DNA from: Bradyrhizobium lupini
Lineage (GTDB): Bacteria; Pseudomonadota; Alphaproteobacteria; Rhizobiales; Xanthobacteraceae
Reading direction: 5' to 3'
Length of the DNA: 64,000 nucleotides
Assembly (NCBI RefSeq): GCF_040939785.1
Contig: NZ_CP162553.1
Location: 2,418,001-2,482,000, forward strand
Shown: one piece after another, positions 1 through 9,993 of the stretch
Numbering within the stretch: the stretch's first letter is position 1
How the letters are laid out: each line of letters begins with the position of its first letter
Made by a program: the position numbers and the translations under genes
Notes under the pieces: model-generated
Told to the model about the DNA's origin: nothing
Databases searched by the model: none
What the model saw: only the letters and a program-made list of their open reading frames with translations

Positions 1-225
1 AGCCGCTACGGCGGCGATCTGCACCGGCGTAAAAGATGGTGCAACTTGTTCCGATGTCCGTGCTTGTCGACGCCAGGTAAACACCAGGCTGGCCGCTACT
101 CCGTTGCGCCGCGCAACCTCAGTTACCTTCGCGCCCGGTGCCAACGTCTCCTCGACAATCCGTGCCTTGTCGTCCTGCGACCAACGCCGCCGCCGCTCCA
201 GCCCGCCTAAAACCTCGACCCGCAT
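1..225 (-). CDS. tnpA: IS66 family TnpA (Orf1), cut by window start
   Basis: The reverse strand from an ATG at 225 reads 75 codons with no stop and runs off the window. The protein opens MRVEVLGG and contains an ERRRRW stretch, a helix-turn-helix (VTEVARRNGVAASLVF) and a TWRRQAR segment, typical of the small DNA-binding Orf1 of IS66 elements. It closely parallels the complete TnpA at 51956-52345. TnpA works with TnpB and TnpC in IS66 transposition. Only the N-terminal half is visible, so intactness cannot be judged. A palindromic leader (234-257) lies just upstream. Confidence 0.85.
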   Translation of the reverse strand, partial: MRVEVLGGLERRRRWSQDDKARIVEETLAPGAKVTEVARRNGVAASLVFTWRRQARTSEQVAPSFTPVQIAAVAA

Positions 226-275
226 CGCCTGATGACCTTAAAGCTAGACTTAAGGTCACACGCTTCGCGAATTAC
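226..275 (-). repeat. IS66 terminal region with palindromic leader
   Basis: Between the tnpA start at 225 and the probable element end lies an inverted repeat, gaccttaa at 234-241 and ttaaggtc at 250-257. A similar palindrome (51931-51946) precedes the other complete tnpA. IS66 elements usually begin GTAA and end TTAC; here a TTAC at 272-275 is a plausible tip. Sequence beyond it belongs to an IS3 orfA, so this IS66 appears to have landed inside or next to that IS3. The exact tip is inferred. Confidence 0.5.
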
Positions 276-289
276 CAACCCTCACGCAA

Positions 290-382
290 GACGGCCCCCA
301 TCGGAGGCGTACGAAGAAGCTATTGGCCGAGCAGATGCTGGATGCGGCGGCGCTGCGTGAGCTTCTTTCAAAAAAATGGTAG
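290..382 (+). pseudogene. IS3 family orfA, 3' tail only
   Basis: One frame ending TAG at 380-382 reads [18 protein letters not shown] followed by SKKW, the typical C-terminal leucine-zipper end of OrfA in IS407-type IS3 elements. Everything upstream has been replaced by the IS66 end, so the helix-turn-helix part is gone. A run of seven A residues (370-376) just before the stop is a likely site of the -1 ribosomal frameshift used by IS3 elements to make the OrfAB fusion. Confidence 0.75.
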
Positions 383-1302
383 GGCCCGCCGCCAAGCGCG
401 AAGCTGTCGCGCATCTGCAGGCCGAATTGGGACTGTCAGAACGGCGGGCCTGCATCATCGTCAGCGCCGACCGCAAGATGATCCGTTATCGGTCGAGCCG
501 GCCGCCCGATGCCGAACTGCGGGTCCAACTGCGCGAACTGGCCAACGCCCGCCGGCGCTTCGGCTATCGGCGGTTATTCGTGCTGCTGCGTCAGCATGGC
601 GAGCCGTCCGGGCTGAACCGTATCTACCGGCTTTATCGGGAGGAAGGCCTCAGCGTGCGTAAGCGCCGGGCTCGCCGCCGCGCGGTCGGCACCCGGGCGC
701 CGATCCTGCTCGAGGCCCGGCCGAATGCCCGTTGGTTGCTGGATTTTGTCCATGACCAGTTTGCCAATGGGCGCCGGTTCCGGATCCTCAACATCGTCGA
801 TGACGTGACCCGGGAATGCCTGGCGGCGATCCCCGATACTTCGATCCCGGGACGGCGGGTGGCGCGCGAGCTGACGGCGTTGATTGGTCGCCGCGGCAAG
901 CCTGGCATGATCGTCTCGGACAACGGCACCGAGTTCACCTGCAACGCCATTCTGACTTGGTCAGAGGACAACCAGATTGCCTGGCACTTTATCGCGCCAG
1001 GCAAACCCATGCAGAACGGCTTCTGTGAAAGCTTCAACGGCCGGATGCGAGACGAGCTTCTCAACGAAACCCTGTTCTTCGGCCTTGATCACGCCCGAAC
1101 CAGGATTGCGGCGTGGGCCGATGACTACAATAGCCACCGCCCGCATTCGTCGCTGGGCTATCTAACACCCGCGGCCTATTCCGCCAACCTCACCGCAACG
1201 TGCGACCGGCTGCGCAACCCCGACCAGCTCCGCCGATCGCACGTTGTTCACCCCGCGCCAAACGGCGTAACATCCGCCGAGACTCTAATCGCCAATGGAT
1301 GA
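376..1302 (+). CDS. IS3 family transposase OrfB (DDE integrase)
   Basis: A 308-residue OrfB of the IS3 family catalyses DNA cleavage and strand transfer for this element. The catalytic DDE triad is visible: Asp123 in DFVHDQ, Asp182 in SDNGTEF and Glu218 in FCESFNG, with the normal 35-residue D-to-E spacing. A YGYRR-like HTH_21 segment ([10 protein letters not shown]) precedes it and the tail has [12 protein letters not shown]. The ORF starts at an ATG overlapping the orfA tail, so it would normally be made as an OrfAB fusion by -1 slippage on the A7 run at 370-376. OrfB looks intact, but orfA is truncated, so self-mobility is unlikely. The element's right end lies near 1322, inside the IS21 istB. 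Confidence 0.9.
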   Translation: MVGPAAKREAVAHLQAELGLSERRACIIVSADRKMIRYRSSRPPDAELRVQLRELANARRRFGYRRLFVLLRQHGEPSGLNRIYRLYREEGLSVRKRRARRRAVGTRAPILLEARPNARWLLDFVHDQFANGRRFRILNIVDDVTRECLAAIPDTSIPGRRVARELTALIGRRGKPGMIVSDNGTEFTCNAILTWSEDNQIAWHFIAPGKPMQNGFCESFNGRMRDELLNETLFFGLDHARTRIAAWADDYNSHRPHSSLGYLTPAAYSANLTATCDRLRNPDQLRRSHVVHPAPNGVTSAETLIANG

Positions 1303-1883
1303 AAGTTCAGCGGCAGGTCAGCGGCGTCCGGCTCCAGCGGCAGATAGCCGAGCTCGTCGACGATGAGCAGCTTCGGCTTCGCCAGCGCGAGCAGCTTCTC
1401 GTCCAGGCGCCGGTCGCCATGCGCCTTGGCCAGGCCCGCGACGAGCGTCGTCGCCGTGGTGAACTGCACGGTATAACCGGCTAGGATCGCTTCTCGCCCG
1501 AGTGCGATCGACAAGTGCGTCTTACCGACGCCCGGCGGTCCGAGCAGCAGCACATTCTCGCCGTTGGCGATCCAACGTGACGCGGCCAAGTCGCGGATCT
1601 GCTTGGGATCGATCGAGGGCTGCGCCTCGAAGTCGAAGCCTGCGAGCTCCTTTACGGCCGGGAAGTGTGCAAGCTTCAGCGCCATATCGATGCGGCGATG
1701 ATCCTTGCGCGCGATCTCACGTTCGTACAGCAGGATCAGCGTCTCACGCGCCGACAGGTTCGCGCGCGCCGCCTCGTCGAGCAAACTATCAAGCTGATCG
1801 CGGATGCCGGAGAGCTGCAATCGCGCCAGCATGGCATCAAGGGGATCAGTCGGTGCTTCGGTTGGCTTCTTTGCGCGCGTCAT
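1248..1883 (-). pseudogene. istB: IS21 family IstB ATPase, C-terminally truncated
   Basis: IstB is the AAA+ helper ATPase of IS21 transposition. The N-terminal DUF-like region, Walker A (GPPGVGKTHLS) and Walker B (LLIVDELGYLP) are present. Family homology stops at LPLEPDAA, about position 1318; beyond this the frame runs into the right end of the IS3 and ends in unrelated residues. Roughly the last 60-70 residues of a normal IstB, including the sensor region, are missing. The ATG at 1883 overlaps the istA stop by one base, the usual IS21 arrangement. Confidence 0.9.
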
Positions 1884-2954
1884 CAGAAGCTTCCCCCGAT
1901 CACGGCTTCATATTCGGCAAGCGGACGCAACAACGAATGCGGGGGAGACGATTCCTGCACCGCCGCTGCAATCTCCGGGCGGCGGACCGCGCCATTGCGC
2001 CCGGCAACACCAGCGAGATGGATCGGATCGACGATCCGCAGCCGGCGCCCCTTCGATTGCTCGTGAACCGCGACCTGGTGCACGCCATGGCGGATCCGCA
2101 CCTCGCCGGCCGCGACGGTCACCGCGACCCGCTCACCAATAAGGCGCCACGGTACCGAGTAACTGTTGGTGTCGATCTCGATGGCACAATCATTGCCGAC
2201 GATCCGGGTTAGCTCGCGCAATGATCCGAACGAGGGCCGCCCGCCGAGCGGTTTTAACCGGTGGGCCTCGTCTCGTGCGAAGCGGATGATCGGTGCTTCG
2301 CCGGTCGTGCCGTGGATACGGACGTTCGCAACCTCTCGCTCCCACCTGGCGAGATGGGCCTCAAACGCGTTCCAAGTTGCAAAGGAATGACCTGCGATCG
2401 CGTTCTTCTTCACATAGCCAACGCCATTCTCCGTCTTGCCCTTTGTGCGTGCCCGATATGGTGCGCAGGCGCGAGGACGGAAGCCCAAGTGCTTCGAGAA
2501 GGCAATCAGCCTGTCGTTGAACTGAACCGACCGGCTCACCGCGTCGTGGCGCACCACAAGTGCGCGTGGGTTATCCATCAGCACTTCCTCGGGTACACCG
2601 CTGAAGGTGGTGAATGTGCTCTCGAGCCCGCCAAACCAGTGTTCTTGCTTCTCGGCCCGGAACGCTCGCACATGGAGCCGTCGCGAATGTCCGAGCGTCG
2701 CCACGAACACGAATGCCTTGACCTTCGTTCCGCCGATCTCGACCAGACGCTCCCCGAAGTCGATTTGCAGCTGGCGACCCGGAGGTGTCTCGAACCGCAT
2801 CGTCGCAAGCGCCTCCGCCTTCAGCGCCTGCCGATAAGGCTGCACCGCGCGCTGCAGCGTGATGGCTGCAGCCCAGCTCGCGCGCAATCCGCTTCAGCCC
2901 CCATCCGCACGCCCTCAGGCGCGACATCTCCGCCACGTCAACCGGCGTCTTCAT
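1883..2954 (-). pseudogene. istA: IS21 family IstA transposase, internal deletion
   Basis: IstA is the DDE transposase of IS21. The N-terminus from 2954 reads MKTPVDVAEMSRLRACGWG and a helix-turn-helix (KRIARELGCSHH). It then jumps in a different frame to TLQRAVQPYRQALKAEA and a good catalytic half (QLQIDFGE, the MDNPRALV region, KGKTENGV). The part that normally links the HTH to the catalytic core (roughly 75 residues) is missing at about 2857-2870, and the junction is out of frame. The catalytic core and C-terminal beta-barrel appear complete. With istB truncated as well, this IS21 is dead. Confidence 0.85.
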
Positions 2955-3177
2955 TACCTGCCCCCGTGGATCACTCCACGACGAGCCTCTAGTGATTCTG
3001 TTCCTCGTTCATTTGCTCTCTCCTTGGCTATCCAAGGAGGGGGCAATTCCTCATGGCGCCGAGGGGCAGTTTTCCATGGCGCGCGACAGGGAGACGAGAT
3101 CGGATTGCAACGGATTGATTCCGGTACGTGACGATAGGGTCGCCGCGCACGCGCTGAATGGCAGCAGGCGCTGTAAC

Positions 3178-3387
3178 TCAGATAAGCCTGAGGCGGCGCG
3201 CCTTCACAACGCACTGGGTGCGGCTGGTTGTTTCCAGCTTTCGCATCGCGTTCTTAAGGTGAAAGTTGACAGTATTCTCGCTAACCTCGAGTATGACTCC
3301 GATTGCCCAGGATGATTTGCCCTCCTCTACCCACCGCAAGCACTGTTTTTCCCGTGCGGACAGCACAACGTCTTGCACATCGACCAT
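3178..3387 (-). CDS. Mini LuxR-type HTH protein (GerE domain only)
   Basis: A 69-residue protein starts at the ATG at 3387, with a GGAG Shine-Dalgarno eight bases upstream. Almost the whole protein is a LuxR/GerE helix-turn-helix: LSAREKQCLRWVEEGKSSW, a turn (AIGVILEVS), then a recognition helix (ENTVNFHLKNAMRKLE). The C-terminus SRTQCVVKARRLRLI is like acyl-homoserine-lactone-type LuxR regulators. No autoinducer-binding domain can be read upstream in any frame. It could be a genuine stand-alone DNA-binding protein that competes for LuxR sites, or the 3' scrap of a lost quorum-sensing regulator with a fortuitous ribosome site. The good start site favours expression. Target genes are unknown. 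Confidence 0.6.
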   Translation of the reverse strand: MVDVQDVVLSAREKQCLRWVEEGKSSWAIGVILEVSENTVNFHLKNAMRKLETTSRTQCVVKARRLRLI

Positions 3388-4579
3388 GTGTTTCTCCCGG
3401 AGCCGAGACGATCTAGGGATCGAGAAGAGCAAATCCCATACCACACGATACCGATCGCAAAATCTTGCACCGCAAGACCTCGAAAAAAATGTCGATACAA
3501 GCCCGGAAGATCTCGACTCGAAGGGCGGCACCAAGGATTGTCGAGCGCATCGTGACATGCGTCGTCAATGCGACAGAGCACTTGCAATAATCGCGACACT
3601 TGACGTTTACGTCCGCGCTTCCGCTCTCCGCGGATCTGTCGTCAACTAGAGGTTCCTAGGCCTGATTGGATCGCTCACGTGAGAACGACGGTTCGGCCTC
3701 GCGAACTCTACTCGCTTCGTTTGCATCACCGCTCTCCGCAGGTCTCCGCTTGCACCTCTTTCGCACTTCTTGTGCCTTCTGGAGGAAAGAATACCTGAAT
3801 TCGACACGATCTCCCATGTGCTCTCTCTTTGTTTCGTTCCGTCCGCATTATCTTGTAGTGTGCTTCTCACTCTGTCCCCGACGAGACTGACTTTTGTCGT
3901 CCGGATTGGCTTCAGCGCCGATCTACATGCTATCTATCGCGCCCCTGCCGCTGTCCGCGTTCGGCAGTCTTGCGCGCAGCGCTAGCTCGCGATCGAGTGC
4001 TTCTCGAGGCGGGACGTGAATATGGCATCGCCTGCACCGAAGTTTTCATCGCGCGGCTAGGGACCAGGTGAGGATTCCATCGTGTTTGCCAACAGAGGAA
4101 GGCGTTTCGCAACGAGTTCAGCTCGATGGAAGTTGTTTGTCTTCCCCAGGGACACCACCGACGCCTGAGCCCGATATGGCGAACGAGGCGCCAAGCGCGC
4201 TAATGGACTACCTGATGGATTGAATTACAAGGAAGCGAGAGGCAGGCGCAACCGTCACTTCGACCGCCGCATCATACCGAAGATATCGTGCTCTAAAGGC
4301 GACAAGGCTTGGTTATGCTTTATCCTTCTCGACAGCAACAGATCTTATAGGTTCTCTCATCGTCATGACAGCAGTGAGATAGCGTGCTTCTGCCCCTGTG
4401 CCCGACCAACCAATCGTCACAGAGCTTCCTCCGGGGCCCCTAGATCCGCATTTGAGATGAGTGTGTCCATTACCATAAATTGGCGGCGCCTTACCTTCGA
4501 TCGAGTGAGCGGTGAGCCATGATGCTAAAAGCGGGAGGCATGTACTCGATCTGCGGCAGATCAATGAACTGCCCTTGTC
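3388..4579. other. No recognisable gene
   Basis: About 1.2 kb with only short, overlapping, unconvincing reading frames on both strands. No repeat, IS end, RNA gene or promoter motif could be supported. It is probably decayed sequence between IS scars. Confidence 0.5.
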
Positions 4580-5013
4580 CCCTTTTCCGCCGTGGATGAG
4601 CGCAATCAGAACTGCAGAGACCCGTGCAGCCCGCCGACGGCATCGCCGAAAGACGGAGATGACGCGCTGCCGGCTTGCGGCAGAGCGTTGCGCGTAAATG
4701 GACGCGGCAGCGCTGCCAACTCTCGTTCAGCACTCTGATGGCGGTCACCTTGATCTCTTCGTGGGCGTCGGAGACGACGAGCTTGACGCCGCGCCTGGTG
4801 AGCTTGCGCAGGAACGCGGTCCAGAACGTCTCGGCTTCGGTAGGACCGATATCCATGCGGAGCACTTCGCGCCGGCCGTCGCTGTCGAAGCCGACCGCAA
4901 TGATCAACGCGACAGATATGATGTGCCCCATTCTGGCGCACCATCACGTAGGTGGCGTGGATCCACAGATGCAGCCAGTCGCCCTCGATCGGGCGGGCGA
5001 GAAACTTCTTCAC
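4580..5013 (-). pseudogene. IS256 family transposase fragment
   Basis: Two overlapping reverse frames together give an internal piece of an IS256/Mutator-type transposase. One reads FLARPIEGDWLHLWIHATYV and VRQNG; the next reads SVALIIAVGFDSDGRREVLR, MDIGPTEAETFWTAFLRKL, GVKLVVSDAHEEIKV and ESWQRCRVH. The catalytic Asp of VSDAHEG is kept. A frameshift lies near 4930 and another after QRCRVH near 4690. Both ends are missing. Not functional. Confidence 0.8.
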
Positions 5014-5029
5014 TTGTCATTTATCTAAT

Positions 5030-5243
5030 CCAAACTCTCGGGACCAACTCAGAACTGCATAACATCCGGGGGCACGGTCAGCCCGGAACACACAAAACCC
5101 GGCCTCGACCGGAACAGAGCCGGCACCGCGCACAACCGCGACAAGGCCATCGATGTCCTTGCGGAACTCGACTGGATGGCTGACCAGGGACACCGTAAAG
5201 GTCTCCGGTGACGTCGGCCTTCCCGGAGACTGTGCTCGAGGAA
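5030..5243 (-). pseudogene. Possible IS66 TnpB remnant
   Basis: A reverse frame contains RKDIDGLVAVVR followed by VFRADRAPG and SWSREFGLD. This resembles the TnpB signature RKGIDGL...VFR.RR of IS66 elements but is clearly degraded. It abuts the IS256 fragment. The match is short and the call is tentative. Confidence 0.35.
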
Positions 5244-5373
5244 GAAATGATTTGCTCATTGAATTGCAAACAAATGAGCAACGTGGCGACGGTTACGGTT
5301 TTGTGCGATCCAGAGCAGTCACGGCGGTGGACCACTGCCGAGTATCTTCGGAAAGATAAACTGCCAAGGGCAT

Positions 5374-6429
5374 TTACAGAACCCCGAAACGCAAACGAAG
5401 CCACTCTATGAATTTTGCGAGGCGCGATAGCACGGCTGCGCGCTGTTCCAGAACTCTTTTCTCAACAAAAGTCCAGGAGAGATACGCGGCTGCACCTGAA
5501 GAGACGACGCCATAGGCGATGTTCAAAAGCCAGAAAGTCCCGCCTGGAAGCAATTCAAAGGCTGCCTGTTGAAAAGGAAAGGCGTAGATATAGATGCCGT
5601 ATGAGTAATCGGCGCCACGCACCAGAAGCACTCGCCTTGGATTCAGTAGTCCGACGTAAGTTGCTGAGTAGGCGACGAATGGTGCCTCGAGGTAAGATAT
5701 CACTCTGAAGTAGAAGAGCCCTAAGGACAGTGTTAAGCTCAGAACGAATAGAGGAAACGAGAACGGCAGCATGTTCCGGAGTAGATAGATTGCAACTCCG
5801 AACATGAAGGGGAGGACCATCTCTCCGTGGCTAACGCCGTAACTGGGGGACGTCATTCCCTTTGCGGACAAAGCGAGCATCGCAAGAATGGCTACGCTCG
5901 TGAAAAGGATCGGTCTCTTGGCGACCCCAGCTACTCCCAAAGCTGCCATTGCAGCATAGCATTCCAATTCAAAAGGAATAGTCCAAATTGACCCGTTCAC
6001 ATAGTTCGGAGAAGATCGGTTCTCGAAAACGCCGGGAAGGTAGATGTGCACCCAGCCTACGATACTGGCCATGTAGCGCCAGAATTCTTCATGGGAAAAA
6101 TAGTCTGTTAGAGACAGCGACGTTAACAGCGCGCCCAATAGCAGTGCGGAAATTAGCGTCTCAACGGAAAGGCCCGGAACAATTCGTAGAAATCTGAGGG
6201 TCAGAAATGCAGAGACTGTGTTACGTTCCAGACTTCCCGCGACGAGGAATCCACTCATTGCAAAGAAGCATGGAACAATAAATTTCAAGATTGGGTGCAG
6301 CGGACCACCCCACATCTCCAGATGAATCTGCATGCCGTAGCATATTGATATGCTATGGACGGCTATGACGCTGATCGCCAGAAAAAGCCGAAGATAATCA
6401 AAACCCGATGGCCGATTCTCCGCTCGCAT
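5374..6429 (-). CDS. NolL/NodX-type membrane acyltransferase (acyltransferase 3 family)
   Basis: A hydrophobic protein of about 351 residues with roughly ten membrane segments. It begins with the acyltransferase-3 signature FDYLRLFLAISVIAVHS, in which the conserved His is thought to be catalytic, and shows the downstream pattern KFIVPCFFAMSGFLVAGS, LRFLRIVPGL and GSIWTIPFELECY. In rhizobia this family includes NolL and NodX, which O-acetylate the fucose or chitin backbone of Nod factors at the inner membrane; other members modify exopolysaccharide or O-antigen. The frame is also open to a TTG at 6459, but the ATG at 6429 places seven residues before the first conserved block as in relatives. 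No clear nod box was found upstream. Size and topology look intact. A Nod-factor role is inferred from family and from nodU 49 kb away. Confidence 0.7.
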   Translation of the reverse strand: MRAENRPSGFDYLRLFLAISVIAVHSISICYGMQIHLEMWGGPLHPILKFIVPCFFAMSGFLVAGSLERNTVSAFLTLRFLRIVPGLSVETLISALLLGALLTSLSLTDYFSHEEFWRYMASIVGWVHIYLPGVFENRSSPNYVNGSIWTIPFELECYAAMAALGVAGVAKRPILFTSVAILAMLALSAKGMTSPSYGVSHGEMVLPFMFGVAIYLLRNMLPFSFPLFVLSLTLSLGLFYFRVISYLEAPFVAYSATYVGLLNPRRVLLVRGADYSYGIYIYAFPFQQAAFELLPGGTFWLLNIAYGVVSSGAAAYLSWTFVEKRVLEQRAAVLSRLAKFIEWLRLRFGVL

Positions 6430-6459
6430 CAGTTGAGCCGAGATCGTCTTGTTGCCCAA

Positions 6460-8384
6460 GCAAAAAGGTAATCATCTGTTCATAACTCGCCGATCCCCCG
6501 TGATGCTTTTTGCCCTGCCGTCGTTGTACATCGGTGGAATGCATGGATAATTGACGTGGCAAAGCCGGTACGATGCGCGAATTCCGGATCGCGGCGAAGC
6601 ATTTCGAACATCCGGCAGGCAATAGATCAGTGCCTGGCGAGGCCGGATCGACATATCGATCAACCTATCTAGCGCTCGTGATGCGTACTTCGCGCGGCTC
6701 TGGCACTCCCTCCGATGGTCCGCCAAGGACGTGCTCGCTTGCGCAAAGGTCCACCGACCGATCCTGACAACCTTATCAACTTCTGTACTCTCCGAGGACG
6801 AGTTCGTTTTGAATGATCGCGCCTTTGTCGTACACACCGCGCACGCGTGCATCGTGGTGACGCTGGTTGCGATGGGCATCGGCTTCGCGCTCGACGACTG
6901 CGAGTTCCCAGACGCAGACAGACGCAAAAGTCAGAACCACCTTCAGCGGCTTAGGGAGTGAAAATGCTTAACGATCTACAACTCCTTGCCGTTTGGAGCC
7001 CATACAGATAGCAAAGGCATGAAGCATCTTCCTCACGGTCGCCCCATGCAAAGAGCCGGTTCAGTTGTGGGACGGGATCGTCGATTGCGGCCGAGATCTC
7101 CCTTGTTGCGGGTTGGCTTCTTCGCAAAGCGGGCGGAACTCCAACCCCACATTGAATGCATCTGACCTCGGTCAGCGTTGATGCCTCTCTGAAAAGCAAC
7201 AGCCGTGCCAATGCCATTTAAGACGTATTCCGACAGTCGCAAACGGCGGGGGTGTTTTGAATGCGACAGTCGTCGTACCGCTGTGGGAAACCGGACAAGG
7301 GATCATGAACCTCCCTGAGCGTGGCGGGGCATATCCCACCAACCAGTTGCAAGGACTCCAAGCTGCGGCATCTCGTAGACCGTCGTCGCTTCGATCGCGA
7401 AAGTTGTTTCACGAAAGCCGGATACGGGAAAGCTGTACGTTGGGTTTGTGTGACGGAGAGGCAGGCTGTTCAAACGGCGTCTCCTTCGGTCTGACAGCGA
7501 TGAAACAGGGCAATTCAGGTTGAAGAACGGACCCCGGATTAAAGTACGCCTGTGAACATGGAGAGCGGGAATGAATGGATAGGTGATGAGTCAAAACGCT
7601 CATTAACAATTGAGAAACTCCAGACGACACTCCTTTAGGCTAAGGTGGAGCTTGCCTTCCGCTTCTTTGCTGCACGACACGATCTGCCGCGAGGATATTT
7701 GACCCTGCCCAAGCACTTAACGCACGCCAACGCAGGGATCGAACAGTGGCCGGAAAACTGACACGCCAACGGAAGGAGAAAGAGAACTGAATTCCGGGTG
7801 CCGCCCGCTTCGCTTCATCCAACCTATCAAACAGAGTGGGCTGCTTACAAACCGCGTCGACCCAGTCGATTGTAAGAGGCGGCACCGCATTTCGGACGCA
7901 CCGTATCTCGTTGGAGAGCAGACGCTGCCCGCGTCTGGAAACACGCCACTCCGTGTGAACCGCCACATTGCTCTCATATGGAGCTGTCCGCCTGTCGCGC
8001 CTTTCGGTGGCGCAAATCCTGCTTTTGTCTTCGACGCAAACCAGGAGGACGCTATGCCACGTTCAGTGAGGCGCCGGACGCCTATCTATGGCTCTCAACA
8101 ATTTGGATCGGCCCCTTCAGCGTCGACTCGATGTTTGCCGCCAGGCGTCGCACCCAACAACTCCGATGCGCTTTTGCCGCACGGCCATTATTGCAGCCAG
8201 TTATGCCCCGCCGCTGATCTTCCAGCGATAGCCGCCTGCCAAACGAACGTCCGTTTGCAGCGCGAGTTACAAGCTGCGAATCAACACGGCCATCAGCAAG
8301 AACTTCCCGTCAACATCATACCTAATGCGGAGCAGCCTCGCGTTTCGTTGGCAGACGCGGCCTGAGCCGTTTTGGGGCGATCGA
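6460..8384. other. No supported gene
   Basis: Nearly 2 kb with many short overlapping frames but none with recognisable domains, a good ribosome site or consistent coding character. A plus-strand stretch near 6810-6900 has a weak resemblance to an EAL-domain segment (GIGFALDD) but is too short to call. Nothing else was identified. Confidence 0.45.
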
Positions 8385-9986
8385 ATGCCTATGCAGAACG
8401 AGCCTCTCACCGTGCGACGACGCGATCTGCTCTCGTTGATTGGTACCGTGGCCGGCAGCGCCGCGATGTACCAAACGATGACGGCCCTTGGCGTTGCCTC
8501 TGAATCTCGTTACACAGGGCCGATCCACCTGGACGGTGATGCCAAAGGCGCTTCTGTGCTCGTTATTGGTGCGGGCCTTGCCGGCATGACGGCGGCACTG
8601 GAGCTCCGTCAGGCCGGCTACAAGGTCCTGGTGCTGGAGTTTAACGATCGCCCCGGCGGGCGAAACTGGACCCTGCGCGGTGGCGATAGTTTTGTTGAAC
8701 TCGGCGGCTTCAAGCAGACCTGCGCCTTCGAGAAGGGCCTTCATCTCGATCCGGGGCCATGGCGGATTCCCTATCATCACCGCGCGCTGTTGGATTATTG
8801 CAAGAGGCTTGGCGTTGCGCTCGAGCCCTTTGTCCAGGTCAATCACAACGCGTATCTACACGCCTCGGGCGCTTTCGGTGGGGCGCCGCAGCGAATCCGC
8901 GCAGTAAAGGCAGATTTCCAGGGCCAGATTTCGGAACTGCTTGCGAAAGTTGCAAACCAGGGCGACTTGGATCAGGCGGTTTCCGTGAAGGACAAGGAAA
9001 TCCTGCTGCTTGCATTGAAATCGTGGGGCGCGCTTGATCACAATTACAAATACAGAGAGGGCCTGATTGCCTCCGGATATCGCGGCTACGCCAAACCGCC
9101 CGGCGGAGGGCTGTCCGCGACTCCCCTTCCGAGCGAACCGGTAGCGCTCTCGGATATCCTGAAGTCGCAACTGTGGCGCTATTTTTGGAATTTCGCGAGG
9201 TACGAATTGCAGACCACAATGTTCCAGCCGGTCGGCGGCATGGATATGATCGGCAAGGCGTTCGCGCGCGAACTCGGCGAACTCATCCGCTATAATGCAA
9301 AGGTCACAGAAATTTGGCAGAACGATAGCGGCGTTACCGTGACCTATGTGGACGCCAATAATCCCACGCAGTTGCAAAAGGTCACTGCCGATTGGTGCCT
9401 GTGCGCGATCCCGTTGTCGATCCTGAGCCAATTGCCGATCAATGTCGGTGCCGCGATGAAGGCGGCTATAGATGCCGTGCCTTATGGGGCATCGGTAAAA
9501 GTCGGGCTGCAATTTAAACGCCGATTCTGGGAGGAGGACGACGCGATCTACGGGGGGATCAGCTACACGGATTTGCCAATCCGTGAGATCGGCTATCCTA
9601 ACACCGACTACAACAAGTCCGGCCGCGGCATCTTGCTCGGTGCTTATCTTTTCGAGGACGCCAATGCCTTCGAGTTCACCGCCATGCCGCCGGATGAGCG
9701 CGTGGCGCGCGCGGTCGAGTTCGGCGCCGTCATCCATCCTCAATACCGGACGGAGTTCGAGAACGGCATCGCGGTTGCCTGGCACCGGGTGCCATTCACG
9801 CTTGGGTGTAGCGGCCACTGGTCGGAGGAGACCCGCAAGCAGCATTATAGCAATCTATGTGGGATCGACGGGCGCATTTTGCTCGCTGGCGAGCACGCGT
9901 CGGCATTGCCGGCTTGGCAGGAGGGCGCAATCCTCTCCTCACTTGATGCCATCGCGCGGCTGCATGAGCGGGTGGTCAAGCCATGA
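8385..9986 (+). CDS. Tat-exported flavin monoamine oxidase/dehydrogenase
   Basis: A 533-residue FAD amine oxidase. The N-terminus has a twin-arginine signal (RRRDLLSLIG, residues 11-20), so it should be exported folded to the periplasm. The FAD-binding Rossmann motif is GAGLAG at 62-67, followed by RPGGR at 89-93. The C-terminal flavin contact GEHASALPAWQEGAILS is intact. It oxidises a C-N bond of an amine or amino acid; the substrate cannot be read from sequence. The ATG at 8385 follows GGGG by eight bases and puts the RR motif at the right distance. A c-type cytochrome gene starts eight bases after its stop. In the bacterial nicotine oxidase NicA2 a cytochrome c is the electron acceptor instead of oxygen, and the same is likely here. 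Confidence 0.85.
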   Translation: MPMQNEPLTVRRRDLLSLIGTVAGSAAMYQTMTALGVASESRYTGPIHLDGDAKGASVLVIGAGLAGMTAALELRQAGYKVLVLEFNDRPGGRNWTLRGGDSFVELGGFKQTCAFEKGLHLDPGPWRIPYHHRALLDYCKRLGVALEPFVQVNHNAYLHASGAFGGAPQRIRAVKADFQGQISELLAKVANQGDLDQAVSVKDKEILLLALKSWGALDHNYKYREGLIASGYRGYAKPPGGGLSATPLPSEPVALSDILKSQLWRYFWNFARYELQTTMFQPVGGMDMIGKAFARELGELIRYNAKVTEIWQNDSGVTVTYVDANNPTQLQKVTADWCLCAIPLSILSQLPINVGAAMKAAIDAVPYGASVKVGLQFKRRFWEEDDAIYGGISYTDLPIREIGYPNTDYNKSGRGILLGAYLFEDANAFEFTAMPPDERVARAVEFGAVIHPQYRTEFENGIAVAWHRVPFTLGCSGHWSEETRKQHYSNLCGIDGRILLAGEHASALPAWQEGAILSSLDAIARLHERVVKP

Positions 9987-9993
9987 GGCGAAG

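Noticed and set aside
2182..2196. Perfect sigma-54 -24/-12 match (TGGCAC, five bases, TTGC) on the plus strand
   Set aside because: It lies inside the istA coding sequence, points against that gene and has no gene of interest in front of it. Most likely chance.
6460..6570. Possible nod box upstream of the NolL-like gene (ATCCATGC...GATG on the reverse strand)
   Set aside because: The ATC-to-GAT spacing is 13 bases, not 9, and the conserved second half of the nod box is missing.
6731..6961. Plus-strand frame with GIGFALDD, like an EAL domain
   Set aside because: Only about ten residues match and the flanks do not continue the family.
7955..8365. 136-codon plus-strand frame before the amine oxidase
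   Set aside because: No domain and overlapping competing frames; the oxidase start at 8385 is better supported.
8856..9845. 329-codon reverse frame across the amine oxidase
   Set aside because: Antisense shadow of a well-supported gene.
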